Counted from the stretch's first letter, positions 39,401 to 49,609 are shown. The stretch: DNA of 64,000 nt from Cupriavidus sp. EM10 (GCF_018729255.1 NZ_CP076060.1:1984001-2048000), one strand, 5' to 3'. The notes: generated from the sequence alone by a model not told the origin. A program made the numbers and translations.

Positions 39401-39964
39401 TCAGCGGGCGGCGGCGTTGCGGTCGATCCAGGTGGCGAAGGTCGTCAGATACTTGCTCAAAAAGCCCCGGGTCGATTCATTGCTGATGCCGCCCTGCTCG
39501 TCGAACAGCTTGTCGACGCCGCTGATATAGGCCTCCGGCTGCTGCAGCACCGGGATATTCAGGAACACCAGCGATTGACGCAGGTGATGGTTGGCGCCAA
39601 ACCCGCCGATATTGCCCGGCGATGCGCTGATCACGCCGCCCGGCTTGCCGTCCCACGCACTTTGCCCGTACGGGCGGGAGCCCACGTCGATGGCGTTTTT
39701 CAGTACGCCGGGCACCGAGCGATTGTATTCGGGGGTGACAAACAGGACGGCGTCGGCCCGGCGGATGCGATCCCGGAAGGCCACCCACTCCGACGGAGGA
39801 TTCACGTCGTCGTCCTGGTTGTAATGGGACAGTTGGCCGATCTCGACGATATCGAGCTTGAGTTGCGGCGGCGCAAGCGCGGCCAGCGCCTTGGCCAGTT
39901 TCAGGTTCAGGGATTCCTTGCGCAGGCTTCCCACCAGTACGGCGACATCACGAGGATTGCTCAT
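39401..39964 (-). CDS. NADPH-dependent FMN reductase
   Basis: The start at 39964 (MSNPRDVAVLVGSLRKESLN) gives 187 residues of flavodoxin fold. The FMN phosphate loop GSLRKESLN lies at residues 12-20. ADAVLFVTPEYNRSVPGVLK follows near residue 75, with the family-defining PEYNxSxPGxLKNAID motif, then GGVISASPGNIGGFGANHHL. Related enzymes reduce quinones, azo compounds or chromate. Monocistronic, with GGAACC before the start. Confidence 0.88.
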   Translation of the reverse strand: MSNPRDVAVLVGSLRKESLNLKLAKALAALAPPQLKLDIVEIGQLSHYNQDDDVNPPSEWVAFRDRIRRADAVLFVTPEYNRSVPGVLKNAIDVGSRPYGQSAWDGKPGGVISASPGNIGGFGANHHLRQSLVFLNIPVLQQPEAYISGVDKLFDEQGGISNESTRGFLSKYLTTFATWIDRNAAAR

Positions 39965-40098
39965 TACGGTTCCTTTCACTGTTCACACACGGTCGAAATG
40001 AAGCGAAGGCCGGCCCCGGCTACGGGGCCAGTCCTGCCCGACACTCTACTCGACTTGCGTGACCGTCGCCCCGCACGGACACCCTTTAGCCCACCGGC

Positions 40099-41178
40099 TT
40101 AGCCCAGCGCGGCCAGCGGGTGTTCCTCGCGCCGCCACTTGCTGTCGAAGAATGCGCGCACGCGGCCGGGCGTCACTTCGTCCAGGCGGGCCGGCTTCCA
40201 TTTCGGCTGGTGGTCCTTGTCGATGACCAGTGCGCGGATGCCCTCGATGCCGTCGCCGTGGCGGAATACGTCGTACATCATGTCCAGTTCCATGCGCAGT
40301 TCGTCTTCCAGCGACATCGTGCGCGCCCGGCGGATCTGCTCCAGCGTGACGCAAAGCATCAGCGGCGACCGGCTGCGCAGCGTGGCGGCGGTCTGCGCGG
40401 CCCAGTCGCCGGCCGTGTCGCTGACAGCGGCCAGGATGTCCTGGGCCGTCGCGCCCGAGAACAAGCTGTCGATGGCTTCGGCCTGCTGCGCCAGTTGGCT
40501 GGTCGCCGGATCGCAAGCAGCCGCGTGCTGATCGGTGAGGGTAGCGATATGAGCGAGCACCGCGTCGCCATTCTCGAACACCTGCGCCTGCAGCGATGCC
40601 GCCAGCTCCGCCATGGCATTGGCGGGCAGATAGGCATCGGCCAGCTTCGCGAACAGCGCGTCCGCGGCATGGATCACCACGCCGGTCAGGCCCAGGTATT
40701 CGCCGATGTGTCCGGGCGTGCGTGCCAGGAACCAGCCACCGCCCACGTCGGGGAACAGGCCGATATTGGTTTCCGGCATCGCCATCTTCGTACGATCGGT
40801 GACGATGCGCAGCCGGGCGCCTTGCGAGATGCCCATGCCGCCGCCCATCACCACGCCATCCATCAGGGCGATATAGGGCTTGCGGTACCGGTGAATCAGG
40901 TGGTTGAGCGCGTACTCCTCGACGAAGAACTGGTCGAGCAGCGGATCGTTGGCGTGGTAGGCCTGATGGAACCAGCGGATATCGCCGCCCGCGCAGAACG
41001 CCTTGCCGCCCGCGCCGGCGACCACCACCGCGTGCACGGCGGGGTCCGATTCCCATTGCTCCAGCGCTGCCGTGATCGCCCGGATCATGTCCAGCGACAG
41101 CGCGTTCAGGGCCTGCGGGCGGGTCAGCGTCAGATAGGCCACGCCGCCCTGCACCGCCGTCGATACAAACTCCGTCAT
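40099..41178 (-). CDS. Enoyl-CoA hydratase/3-hydroxyisobutyryl-CoA hydrolase-like protein
   Basis: The start at 41178 (MTEFVSTAVQGGVAYLTLTR) gives a 359-residue crotonase. It has ALNALSLDMI, GKAFCAGGDIRWF (oxyanion hole), MDGVVMGGGMGISQGA, and MAMPETNIGLFPDVGGGWFL, with the Glu-Asp pattern of HIBYL-CoA hydrolases. The length (about 360, not 260) and the C-terminal IRALVIDKDHQPKWKPARL segment also favour the hydrolase branch used in valine breakdown. Substrate remains an inference. Confidence 0.85.
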   Translation of the reverse strand: MTEFVSTAVQGGVAYLTLTRPQALNALSLDMIRAITAALEQWESDPAVHAVVVAGAGGKAFCAGGDIRWFHQAYHANDPLLDQFFVEEYALNHLIHRYRKPYIALMDGVVMGGGMGISQGARLRIVTDRTKMAMPETNIGLFPDVGGGWFLARTPGHIGEYLGLTGVVIHAADALFAKLADAYLPANAMAELAASLQAQVFENGDAVLAHIATLTDQHAAACDPATSQLAQQAEAIDSLFSGATAQDILAAVSDTAGDWAAQTAATLRSRSPLMLCVTLEQIRRARTMSLEDELRMELDMMYDVFRHGDGIEGIRALVIDKDHQPKWKPARLDEVTPGRVRAFFDSKWRREEHPLAALG

Positions 41179-41272
41179 TTCCGTCTCCGTTCTGGTAGGC
41201 GGCAATTTACGCCACATACCTTGCCCGGATTCGATGACGGAGGCTTTTCAGAATCGGCTCATGAGAATCGGC

Positions 41273-42841
41273 TTAGGCGAGCCGGAAGGCCGACATCAGG
41301 CCCGTCAGCCGCTGCGCCTGGTCCTCAAGCGAGCCGGCCGCGGCGGCGGCTTCCTCCACCAGTGCAGCGTTCTGCTGCGTCATACCGTCCATGTGCGAAA
41401 CCGCTACGTTCACCTGCTCGATGCCGCGCGATTGCTCGTCGGACGCCGCGCTGATGCCGCCGACGATATCGCTCACGCGGCGCACCGCATTGACGATGTC
41501 CTGCATGGCGCGTTCGGCATCGTCCACCAGCGACGTGCCTTCGCGCACATTCGACACCGAGGCGCCAATCAGCCCGCGGATTTCCTTCGACGCCGCCGCG
41601 CACCGTTGCGACAGATCGCGCACATCGCCGGCCACGACCGCGAAGCCACGCCCGTGCTCGCCGGCTCGGGCGGCTTCCACGGCCGCGTTCAGCGCCAGGA
41701 TATTGGTCTGGAAGGCGATCTTTTCGATGACCTCGATGATGTCCACCACCTTGTTGGCGCCGGTGTCGATCTGCTGCATCGTGCTTTGCACGCGCGACAC
41801 GGCCTGGCTGCCGGTTTCGGCCAGGCGGCGCGCGTCCACGGCCAGCGTGCTGGCCTCGCGGGCGCTGTCCGCGTTATGGCGCACGGTGCTGGTCAGCTCT
41901 TCCATGCTCGATGCCGTTTCTTCGAGCGACGCGGCCTGCTGCTCGGTACGTTGCGACAGGTTGGCGTTGCCGCTGGCAATCTGCTGGCTGGCCGCCGCGA
42001 TCGAATCGGCACCGCTGCGCACCTCGCCCACCATCTCGGCCAGGCGCTCCTGCATGCGGCCCAGCATGCCGAGCATGCGGCTGGTCTCGCTCTTTGCGTG
42101 CTCGTCGGCCGTTGCTTCGCCATCACGCATCGTAGAAATACTAAGATCGCCATCCGCCATGCGCGCGAAGCGGGCAATGGCGATATCCAGCGGATTGACG
42201 ATCGATGCCCGCAGGCGCCACGCCACCACGGTGCTGAAGGCCAGCCCAAGAACCAGCACGGCAATCGAAACCGTCAGCAGGCTGTCATAGCGATGTTGTG
42301 AATTCTCGTAGACGGCCTTGGCGCTTTCCACCTGCAGGCGACCCAGTTCCGTATTGACGGCGGTGAACTGGATATCGAGTTTCGGAATGGTCTCCATGAC
42401 CGCCTTCATCATCGCATCGCGGTTACCCGCGTTGAGTGCGGCGATCATCGGCGTCACGCCTTCCTGGAACAGCGCCCGGCGCTTCTCGGACACGTTCTCC
42501 GTGGCGCGCGTCTGCTCCTCGGTGCGCGGAATGGCCAGGTACGACTGCCATGCGGCGTCGGACTGTCGCGCAAAATCCTGCGCCGTGGCCGCGCGCGCCT
42601 TGGCATCGGCGGCGTCGGTGGCAAAGGCGGCCTGGTCCAGCAGCACGCGCACCAGCAGCTGGTTCGAACGGGCTTCTGCCAGGAATGTGGCGGCCGACAA
42701 CTGCTGCTGATAGATCTGGCGCGTCGCGTCGTTGCTGCGCGACATGCCGATCCAACCAACGGCACCGACAATCAACAGCAACAGGTTTGTGACAATCGTC
42801 AGGAGCCACAAGCGGGCTCCAATCGTAGTGTTGCGAAACAT
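41273..42841 (-). CDS. Methyl-accepting chemotaxis protein
   Basis: The start at 42841 (MFRNTTIGARLWLLTIVTNL) begins with the first membrane helix (residues 12-32). A periplasmic four-helix-bundle sensor follows to about 185, then a second membrane helix (about 188-210) and a HAMP domain. The signalling hairpin carries the invariant IAFQTNILALNAAVEAARAG and EHGRGFAVVAGDVRDLSQRC (about residues 370-405). The sensor resembles the four-helix Tar-like type. Chemoeffector unknown. It ends EDQAQRLTGLMSAFRLA without a CheR-binding pentapeptide. Confidence 0.93.
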   Translation of the reverse strand: MFRNTTIGARLWLLTIVTNLLLLIVGAVGWIGMSRSNDATRQIYQQQLSAATFLAEARSNQLLVRVLLDQAAFATDAADAKARAATAQDFARQSDAAWQSYLAIPRTEEQTRATENVSEKRRALFQEGVTPMIAALNAGNRDAMMKAVMETIPKLDIQFTAVNTELGRLQVESAKAVYENSQHRYDSLLTVSIAVLVLGLAFSTVVAWRLRASIVNPLDIAIARFARMADGDLSISTMRDGEATADEHAKSETSRMLGMLGRMQERLAEMVGEVRSGADSIAAASQQIASGNANLSQRTEQQAASLEETASSMEELTSTVRHNADSAREASTLAVDARRLAETGSQAVSRVQSTMQQIDTGANKVVDIIEVIEKIAFQTNILALNAAVEAARAGEHGRGFAVVAGDVRDLSQRCAAASKEIRGLIGASVSNVREGTSLVDDAERAMQDIVNAVRRVSDIVGGISAASDEQSRGIEQVNVAVSHMDGMTQQNAALVEEAAAAAGSLEDQAQRLTGLMSAFRLA

Positions 42842-43051
42842 GGGGCGAGTCTCTCCGTGACGTGAAATCGGCCACTCCTCCATGGCCGTCGCCCCAATGA
42901 CGGCATTGCCGTGGCCGACTTGATTGCCTTGTGGTGATAGTCTGTGCTGCGTTTTTGTGATGAACGGCTATGACGCGCCGCATGCGTCACCTGCCGGCCG
43001 TATGGAGGGAATTTTCCAGTCCAGAATGCCTGGATTGTGCACACTGCTGCC

Positions 43052-44095
43052 ATGACATCGAACGCCCCCGCTTCCGCAGGTTTCGACCCCGGCCTGATCC
43101 TGATGGCCTTCGCGCCCGTCTTCCTGCTGACCATCGGCTGGGAAGCCTGGTACTGGTCGAAGCGCGACCGTTCGATCTACAGTTGGCGCGACACCTTGTC
43201 GAATGCCACGCTGGCCCTGATGCACCAGGCATCGGACGCCTTCTTCCTCTGGTTGCTCATCCGCACCATCTACACGTGGTGCTACGCTCACGGCCTGCGT
43301 GCGGTGCCGCAGACGTGGTGGTCGTTTGCGCTGCTGTTGCTGCTGCAGGACTTTCTCTACTACTGGTTTCATCGCGCAAGCCATCGCGTGCGCTGGATGT
43401 GGGCGTCGCATGTGGCCCATCACTCGTCGGAAGGCATGAACTTCTCGACGGCATTCCGCCAGAGCCTGACCTATCCGGTCTCGGGCATGTGGATCTTCTG
43501 GATTCCGCTGGCTTTCATCGGATTTTCGCCAGATTGGGTCATCCTGGCAGTGGGGCTGAACCTGGCGTTCCAGTTCTTCGTCCATACGCGGCTGGGGCAG
43601 CGATGGCCGATCGTTGAGAAGATCGTCAATACGCCAAGCGTCCATCGCGTGCATCACGCCCGCAACCCGCAGTACATCGACCGCAACTATGCCGGCGTGC
43701 TGACCATCTGGGATCGCTTGTTCGGCACGTTCGTGCCCGAGCAGGAGGCACCGCAGTACGGCATCACGCGGCAGATCCACACGCACAATCCGCTGACGCT
43801 GACGTTCCACGAGTGGCGCGACATGTTTGCCGATGTCTGGCGCGAGCGGGATCTGCGGTATTTGTGGAAGCCGCCGGAATGGCGGGGGCCGCGGGCTGGC
43901 GCTTCGGAGATTGATACGCTTGCCCTCTCCCCGGCCCCTCCCCGCAGGCGGGCGAGGGGAGCAAACCTGAGTCGGGCGACAAAAAAACCGCGCCACCAGG
44001 GCGCGGTTTTTTGCTTCCAGCCGGCCAGCAGGCCGGACGCCGGAAATCAGTTCGCGTCGCGCGAAGCACGCTTGCGCTCGTGCTCCTTCAGGTGA
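43052..44095 (+). CDS. Sterol desaturase/fatty acid hydroxylase family protein
   Basis: The ATG at 43052 gives an integral membrane di-iron enzyme with four or more helices. Its His motifs are YWFHRASHR (about residue 108), WMWASHVAHHSSE, and HRVHHARNPQYIDRNY, matching the HxxxH, HxxHH and HxxHH boxes. The last 60 residues (APPRRRARGANLSRATKKPR) read through a repeat and through a strong terminator, so they are not natural. One base added to the G5 run at 43884-43888 gives a stop at 43914. The likely gene is 43052-43914. Substrate unknown. Confidence 0.82.
   Translation: MTSNAPASAGFDPGLILMAFAPVFLLTIGWEAWYWSKRDRSIYSWRDTLSNATLALMHQASDAFFLWLLIRTIYTWCYAHGLRAVPQTWWSFALLLLLQDFLYYWFHRASHRVRWMWASHVAHHSSEGMNFSTAFRQSLTYPVSGMWIFWIPLAFIGFSPDWVILAVGLNLAFQFFVHTRLGQRWPIVEKIVNTPSVHRVHHARNPQYIDRNYAGVLTIWDRLFGTFVPEQEAPQYGITRQIHTHNPLTLTFHEWRDMFADVWRERDLRYLWKPPEWRGPRAGASEIDTLALSPAPPRRRARGANLSRATKKPRHQGAVFCFQPASRPDAGNQFASREARLRSCSFR
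43981..44013. terminator. Bidirectional terminator between sterol desaturase-like gene and typA
   Basis: AAAAAACCGCGCC-ACCAG-GGCGCGGTTTTTTGC forms a long GC stem with A and T tracts on both sides. It can end transcripts from both convergent genes. Confidence 0.88.
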
Positions 44096-45867
44096 CGCTT
44101 GCGCAGACGGATGCTCTTCGGCGTGATTTCCACCAGTTCGTCGTCGGCGATGAATTCCACCGCGTATTCCAGCGACATCTGGATCGGCGGCACCAGGCGC
44201 ACCGCTTCGTCGGTACCCGACGCGCGCACGTTGGTCAGCTGCTTGCCCTTGATCGGGTTCACGACCAGGTCGTTGTCGCGGCTGTGGATACCGATGATCA
44301 TGCCTTCGTACAGCGCATCGCCCGGCTTGACGAACATGCGGCCGCGATCCTGCAGCTTCCACAGTGCGTAGGCCACGGCGTCGCCGTCGTCCTGCGAAAT
44401 CAGCACGCCGTTGTGGCGCTCGCCCAGGCCGCCTTCGCGCACCGGCGCGTAGTCGTCGAAGATGTGGCTGATCAGGCCGGTACCACGCGTCAGCGTCAGG
44501 AATTCACCCTGGAAGCCGATCAGGCCACGGGCCGGGATACGGTATTCCAGGCGGGTACGGCCTTTGCCGTCCGATGCCATGTCGAGCAGTTCGCCCTTGC
44601 GGCGTCCCAGCTCTTCCATCACCGAACCCTGGTGGCCGTCTTCCACGTCCACGGTCAGCAGTTCGTACGGCTCGTTCTTGACGCCGTCGATTTCCTTGAA
44701 CACCACGCGCGGACGCGACACGGCCAGTTCGTAGCCTTCGCGGCGCATGTTTTCCAGCAGGATGGTCAGGTGCAGTTCGCCACGGCCCGACACTTCGAAG
44801 ATCGTGTCGTCGCCGGTATCGGCCACGCGCAGCGCCACGTTCGACTTCAGTTCGCGGTCCAGGCGCTCGCGCAGCTGGCGGCTGGTCACGAACTTGCCTT
44901 CACGGCCGGCCAGCGGCGACGTGTTGACGCAGAAGTTCATCGTCAGCGTCGGCTCGTCCACCTTCAGCATCGGCAGCGCGTCCTGGGCTTCCGGGGCGCA
45001 CACGGTGCAGCCGATGCCCAGTTCCTCGATACCGTTGATCAGCACGATGTCGCCGGCTTCCGCCTCGGCCACGATCTCGCGCTCCAGGCCGCTGAACTTC
45101 AGCACCTGGTTGATACGGCCCTTGATCGGGTTGCCTTCCGGACCGAACTTGACCACCACGTCCTGCAGCGGCTTGGCGCGGCCACGCGAGATACGGCCCA
45201 CGCCGATCTTGCCGACGTAGCTCGAGTAGTCCAGCGAGATGATCTGCATCTGCAGCGGGCCGTTCGGGTCGTCGTTACGCACCGGCACCTTGTCCAGCAC
45301 GGTTTCGAACAGCGGCTTCATGTCGCCGTCGCGCACGTCTTCGGTCAGGCCGGCGTAGCCGTTCAGGCCCGAGGCGTAGATCACCGAGAAGTCGAGCTGG
45401 TCGTCGTTGGCGCCCAGCTTGTCGAACAGGTCGAAAGTCTGGTTGATCACCCAGTCCGGACGGGCGCCCGGGCGGTCGATCTTGTTGATCACGACGATGG
45501 GCTTGAGGCCCAGGGCCAGTGCCTTGCGCGTCACGAAACGCGTCTGGGGCATCGGGCCTTCCACGGCGTCCACCAGCAGCAGCACGCCGTCGACCATCGA
45601 CAGCACGCGCTCCACTTCACCGCCAAAGTCGGCGTGGCCCGGGGTATCGACGATGTTGATGTGCGTGCCGTTGTACTCGACGGCACAGTTCTTCGCGAGG
45701 ATGGTGATCCCGCGTTCCTTTTCCAGGTCGTTCGAGTCCATCACCCGTTCGGCGATTTGCTGGTTGTCGCGGAAGGTGCCTGCCTGGCGCAGGAGCTGGT
45801 CGACCAGAGTGGTCTTGCCATGATCGACGTGAGCGATGATGGCGATATTACGGATGGCGCGGGTCAT
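44047..45867 (-). CDS. typA: Ribosome-associated GTPase TypA/BipA
   Basis: The start at 45867 ([20 protein letters not shown]) gives 606 residues, the usual size. G1 AHVDHGKTT (residues 12-20), switch [14 protein letters not shown] and [13 protein letters not shown] are present. The EF-G-like domains III and V follow ([20 protein letters not shown]), then the TypA-specific C-terminal domain with ESGTD-type [14 protein letters not shown]. It acts on ribosome assembly and translation under stress and cold. The frame is intact. Confidence 0.96.
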   Translation of the reverse strand: MTRAIRNIAIIAHVDHGKTTLVDQLLRQAGTFRDNQQIAERVMDSNDLEKERGITILAKNCAVEYNGTHINIVDTPGHADFGGEVERVLSMVDGVLLLVDAVEGPMPQTRFVTRKALALGLKPIVVINKIDRPGARPDWVINQTFDLFDKLGANDDQLDFSVIYASGLNGYAGLTEDVRDGDMKPLFETVLDKVPVRNDDPNGPLQMQIISLDYSSYVGKIGVGRISRGRAKPLQDVVVKFGPEGNPIKGRINQVLKFSGLEREIVAEAEAGDIVLINGIEELGIGCTVCAPEAQDALPMLKVDEPTLTMNFCVNTSPLAGREGKFVTSRQLRERLDRELKSNVALRVADTGDDTIFEVSGRGELHLTILLENMRREGYELAVSRPRVVFKEIDGVKNEPYELLTVDVEDGHQGSVMEELGRRKGELLDMASDGKGRTRLEYRIPARGLIGFQGEFLTLTRGTGLISHIFDDYAPVREGGLGERHNGVLISQDDGDAVAYALWKLQDRGRMFVKPGDALYEGMIIGIHSRDNDLVVNPIKGKQLTNVRASGTDEAVRLVPPIQMSLEYAVEFIADDELVEITPKSIRLRKRHLKEHERKRASRDAN

Positions 45868-45971
45868 TCGGCGTCCCCTGAAGGCGGAGCTATCGGAAAA
45901 ATTAACCCGACATTCTAGCATGTTGCAGCGCGGAACACTCTATCGCTGTTCAGCATAGATCAAGGACAGCC

Positions 45972-46050
45972 ATTGCGTTTTACGCAATAACGAATTGCGG
46001 TGCTTGAACATCACTTCGCACCTGCTTATATTTGCCCAAGCAATGATTGC
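45972..46050 (+). promoter_or_regulatory. marR promoter with candidate operators
   Basis: TTGAAC (46004-46009) and TATATT (46027-46032) with a 17-base spacer form a promoter for the marR operon. Two dyads are near: ATTGCGTTTTACGCAAT at 45972-45988 upstream, and GCAATGATTGC at 46040-46050 at the transcription start. Both share the half site ATTGC/GCAAT and are good candidates for MarR autoregulation. Confidence 0.65.
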
Positions 46051-46061
46051 AGTGACAAGAG

Positions 46062-46577
46062 ATGACGTCCACGACACCCCTCGATCCGGCCGAAGACCTG
46101 TTCGATCCGGCCGACTATGAAATCGGCAAGAGTATCGGCTATCTGCTCTCGCGCGCGAAAAATACGCTGTCGCAAGGCGTGGAGCAGGAAGTTAGCGGCC
46201 TGGACATGACGCACGCCCAGGCCAGTTGCCTGATGATGCTGGCCAAGGGCGAGGCCACCACGGTGACCGACCTGGCCCGCAACCTGAACACCGACGCCGG
46301 ATCGGTCACGCGCCTGCTGAGTCGCATGGAAAAGCGTGGCCTGATCGCCCGCACCCGCCGCGACGACGATCGCCGCGTGGTGGACCTGTCGATCACCCCT
46401 GCCGGCGACGCCATGCTGGAAAAGCTGCCGGCGGTGTTCTGCAATGTCATGCGCCGCCATTTCGAGGGCTTCAGCCATGCCGAGATCGAGGTGCTGCGCG
46501 GCATGCTGCTGCGTATCATCGCCAACAACCGCGGCGCGGACCCGGCGGGCTGCCCGTTGGAGCGCAACACGGGATAG
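46062..46577 (+). CDS. MarR-family regulator of efflux operon
   Basis: This 171-residue protein has a winged helix: MTHAQASCLMMLAKGEATTV, then DLARNLNTDAGSVTRLLSRM, then EKRGLIARTRRDDDRRVVDL, in which the RxDDRR wing is the classic MarR signature. It heads an operon with an outer-membrane factor and EmrAB-like proteins 84 bases downstream. By analogy with EmrR it likely represses the pump until a phenolic or lipophilic ligand binds. Confidence 0.92.
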   Translation: MTSTTPLDPAEDLFDPADYEIGKSIGYLLSRAKNTLSQGVEQEVSGLDMTHAQASCLMMLAKGEATTVTDLARNLNTDAGSVTRLLSRMEKRGLIARTRRDDDRRVVDLSITPAGDAMLEKLPAVFCNVMRRHFEGFSHAEIEVLRGMLLRIIANNRGADPAGCPLERNTG

Positions 46578-46661
46578 GCCATCGACGATACCGAAGAAGA
46601 ATTCCAAAACGTCAGATACGCCGTTCCTGAAACCGCCAGACCGCGTCACAGTTCACACCCT

Positions 46662-48197
46662 ATGACCACCGCTCACTCTCTTTCCCACCGCGCCAGCCGC
46701 GCTGACCAGCTTCGCCGTACGGGCACGCTTGCGCTAACCGTCCTGGCGGCTGCCGTGCTGGCCGGATGCGCTGCGCTGGGCAATTCGCACAGCACGCAGA
46801 CCATGACCGATGCCAGCACGCTGGCGTCGCCGCAGACCTTCACCAACGAACACGGCCAGTGGCCGTCGCAGGACTGGGTCGACCAGTTCCACGATGCGCA
46901 ACTGCGCGCGCTGGTGGACGAAGCCATCCAGGGCAACCCGAACCTTCAGGTGGCCTTTGGCCGCCTGGCAGCCTCGCGCGCCATGGCCGATGCCACCCGC
47001 GCGGCGCTCTACCCCGGCGTGGACTTCGAGGGCAGCCTGGTACGCCAGCGTTTCTCGGAGACCGATCTGTTCGAAGGCACGCCGCTGGCCGGTTCGTGGC
47101 AGAACCAGTCGCGCCTGCAGCTTGGGTTCTCCTGGGATCTGGACTTCTGGGGCAAGAACCGCGACGCGCTGGAAGCCGCACTGTCCGACGACCGCGCCAT
47201 GGAGGCCGAGACGCAGGCCGCGCGCCTGGTGCTGACCACGTCTGTGGCGCGCAGCTACAACCGGCTGGCCGCGCTCTACGCGCAGCGCGACGTGGCGGAG
47301 CGGGCCATCGCCCAGCGCCGCGACCTGACCGACCTGTCGCGCCAGCGCCTGGCCGCCGGGCTCGATACCCAGGTGGAAACCACGCAGGCTCGCGGCACGG
47401 TGGCCGCCGCCCAGACCGACCTGCAGCGCGTGGACGAGGAAATCGCGCTGGCCCGCAACCAGATCGCCGCGCTGCTGGGCAAGGGTCCCGACCGGGGACT
47501 GCAGATTGCCAAGCCCACGCTGCTGGCCAACGCGACGCCGCAACTGCCCGACGACCTGACCATCGGCCTGATCGGCCGCCGTCCGGACCTGGTAGCGGCG
47601 CGCTGGCGCGTGGAGGCGTCGTCCAAGGACATCACCGTGGCGAAGAAGGAATTCCTGCCCGATGTGAAGCTGACCGCCTTTGCCGGCGTGGCGTCGCTCG
47701 ATCCGTCGAACCTGCTGATGAGCATGAGCCGCACGTTTGGCGTGGGGCCGTCGCTGACGCTGCCGATCTTCCAGGGCGGCCGCCTGCGCGCCAATCTCAA
47801 GGGCAAGTACGCGCAGTACGACATCGCCGCGGCCAGCTACAACCAGACCCTGGTCGACGCGCTGCGCGAGACCGCCGACACCGTGACCAGCATCCGCAGC
47901 GTCGACCAGCAGATCCAGACCCAGCGCGAAGCCCTGGACCTGGCCGAGCATGCCTACTCGCTGGCCACGATGCGCTACAAGGCCGGCCTGGGCACGCAGC
48001 TGACCGTGCTCAATGCCGAAAGCAACGTATTGCAACAGCGCCGGCTGGCCACCGACCTGCAGGCGCGCCGGCTGGACCTGCAGATCGGGCTGATGAAGGC
48101 GCTGGGCGGCGGCTACGAGGAAGAGGCCGCGGCCCGGACTGGCACCCCACATGACGCCGGCAAGCCGGCGGGCACGGCCCAGGCGGCGCAGGGCTGA
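46662..48197 (+). CDS. Outer-membrane efflux factor (NodT/TolC family lipoprotein)
   Basis: This 511-residue protein has a signal peptide with lipobox LAGCAAL (Cys near residue 36). The tandem TolC-type repeats follow: LRALVDEAIQGNPNLQVAFG, QLGFSWDLDFWGKNRDALEA, RPDLVAARWRVEASSKDITV, GPSLTLPIFQGGRLRANLKG. It forms the trimeric exit duct of a tripartite pump with the next two gene products. The C-terminal extension is Ala/Gly-rich. Confidence 0.93.
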   Translation: MTTAHSLSHRASRADQLRRTGTLALTVLAAAVLAGCAALGNSHSTQTMTDASTLASPQTFTNEHGQWPSQDWVDQFHDAQLRALVDEAIQGNPNLQVAFGRLAASRAMADATRAALYPGVDFEGSLVRQRFSETDLFEGTPLAGSWQNQSRLQLGFSWDLDFWGKNRDALEAALSDDRAMEAETQAARLVLTTSVARSYNRLAALYAQRDVAERAIAQRRDLTDLSRQRLAAGLDTQVETTQARGTVAAAQTDLQRVDEEIALARNQIAALLGKGPDRGLQIAKPTLLANATPQLPDDLTIGLIGRRPDLVAARWRVEASSKDITVAKKEFLPDVKLTAFAGVASLDPSNLLMSMSRTFGVGPSLTLPIFQGGRLRANLKGKYAQYDIAAASYNQTLVDALRETADTVTSIRSVDQQIQTQREALDLAEHAYSLATMRYKAGLGTQLTVLNAESNVLQQRRLATDLQARRLDLQIGLMKALGGGYEEEAAARTGTPHDAGKPAGTAQAAQG

Positions 48198-48287
48198 CGG
48201 CGCCCTGCCCCATTCCTGACGCCCAGACCCGTCGCAACGCCCATAGAAGACACGACGACACATCGCAGAGATTCGAGAGATCCAACC

Positions 48288-49556
48288 ATGAGCACCAACC
48301 AGCAAGCAGCCCCTGCGGGCAACAACAACGGCAAGCGCAAGCGCCTGCTCGTTTCACTGACCGCCGCGGTCGTGGTGGCCGGCATCGGCTACGGCCTGTA
48401 CTGGGGCCTTTACGCCCGCCATTTCGAGAACACCGACGACGCCTACGTGGCGGGCAACGTGGTGCAGGTGACGCCGCTGGTGGGTGGCACCGTGGTGTCG
48501 ATCGCCGCCGACGATACGCAACTGGTCACCGCCGGCCAGCCGCTGATCCAGCTCGATCGCGCCGACACGCAGGTGGCCATGGAGCAGGCCGAAGCCCAGC
48601 TTGCCCAAGCCGTGCGCGAAGTCCGCACGCTGTACGTGAACAACGGGTCGCTGTCCGCGCAGGTGGCACTGCGCGACGCCGACGTGGCCAAGGCGCGCGA
48701 CGACCTGCGCCGCCGCCAGGCCATTGCCGGCTCGGGCGCCGTGTCGAGCGAAGAAATCGCCCACGCCCAGACCGCGCTGAAGGCTGCCGAATCGGCGCTG
48801 GTGGCGGCGCGCGAGCAACTGGCATCGAACCAGGTGCTGACCGACCAGACTACCGTCGAGAAGCATCCGAACGTGCAGCGCGCCGCCGCCAACCTGCGCT
48901 CGGCCTATCTGGCCTTCGCCCGTTCGAGCATGCCGGCGCCTGTCACGGGCTATGTCGCCAAGCGCTCGGTGCAGGTGGGCCAGCGCGTGGCGGCCGGCAC
49001 GCCGCTGATGGCCGTGGTGCCGCTGGACCAGGTCTGGGTCGACGCCAACTTCAAGGAAGTGCAGATCACGCATATGCGGATCGGCCAGCCGGTGGAGCTG
49101 GAAGCCGACGTCTATGGCTCGAAGGTCAAGTACACGGGTCACGTGGAAGGGTTCTCGGCCGGTACCGGCGCGGCGTTCTCGCTGCTGCCGGCGCAGAACG
49201 CCACCGGCAACTGGATCAAGGTGGTGCAGCGCCTGCCGGTGCGCATCGCGCTGGACCCGCAACAGCTCAAGGACCACCCCCTGCGCGTGGGCCTGTCGAT
49301 GAACGTCACGGTCGACGTGCGCAAGGAAGAAGGCGCGTCGCTGGTCAGCGCCAAGTCGGCCAGGCCGCTGCAGACTGACGTCTACGACAAGGTGGCGGAG
49401 GACGCCGACGCGCTGATCGCCCGCATCATCGCGCTAAACAATGGCGGCCGCGTGTCGGGCTCGGGTGTGGCCCGCCCTGCCGGCGGTGCCGGCGCGGCCA
49501 GTGCCGCCGGTGCCCCCAACGCGGCACGTGCGGCTGCCAAGCCTGCCCGCACCTGA
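48288..49556 (+). CDS. emrA: EmrA-like membrane fusion protein
   Basis: This 422-residue protein has one N-terminal membrane helix (LLVSLTAAVVVAGIGYGLYW). The biotinyl-lipoyl halves are NTDDAYVAGNVVQVTPLVGG and ITHMRIGQPVELEADVYGSK, with an alpha hairpin between (residues 85-200). VWVDANFKEVQI is the HlyD/EmrA signature. It links the inner-membrane pump with the outer-membrane factor. The Ala/Gly-rich tail (residues 390-422) is probably disordered. Confidence 0.93.
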   Translation: MSTNQQAAPAGNNNGKRKRLLVSLTAAVVVAGIGYGLYWGLYARHFENTDDAYVAGNVVQVTPLVGGTVVSIAADDTQLVTAGQPLIQLDRADTQVAMEQAEAQLAQAVREVRTLYVNNGSLSAQVALRDADVAKARDDLRRRQAIAGSGAVSSEEIAHAQTALKAAESALVAAREQLASNQVLTDQTTVEKHPNVQRAAANLRSAYLAFARSSMPAPVTGYVAKRSVQVGQRVAAGTPLMAVVPLDQVWVDANFKEVQITHMRIGQPVELEADVYGSKVKYTGHVEGFSAGTGAAFSLLPAQNATGNWIKVVQRLPVRIALDPQQLKDHPLRVGLSMNVTVDVRKEEGASLVSAKSARPLQTDVYDKVAEDADALIARIIALNNGGRVSGSGVARPAGGAGAASAAGAPNAARAAAKPART

Positions 49557-49609
49557 CCGTAGCTGATCGATCCCGATCGTTCCCGACCCGCTTTACTCGC
49601 TGATTGCCC

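Noticed and set aside
43925..43962. GC-rich palindromic stretch as a coding segment or mobile element
   Set aside because: It resembles the intergenic GC palindromes common near gene ends in this group and has no flanking repeats or transposase.
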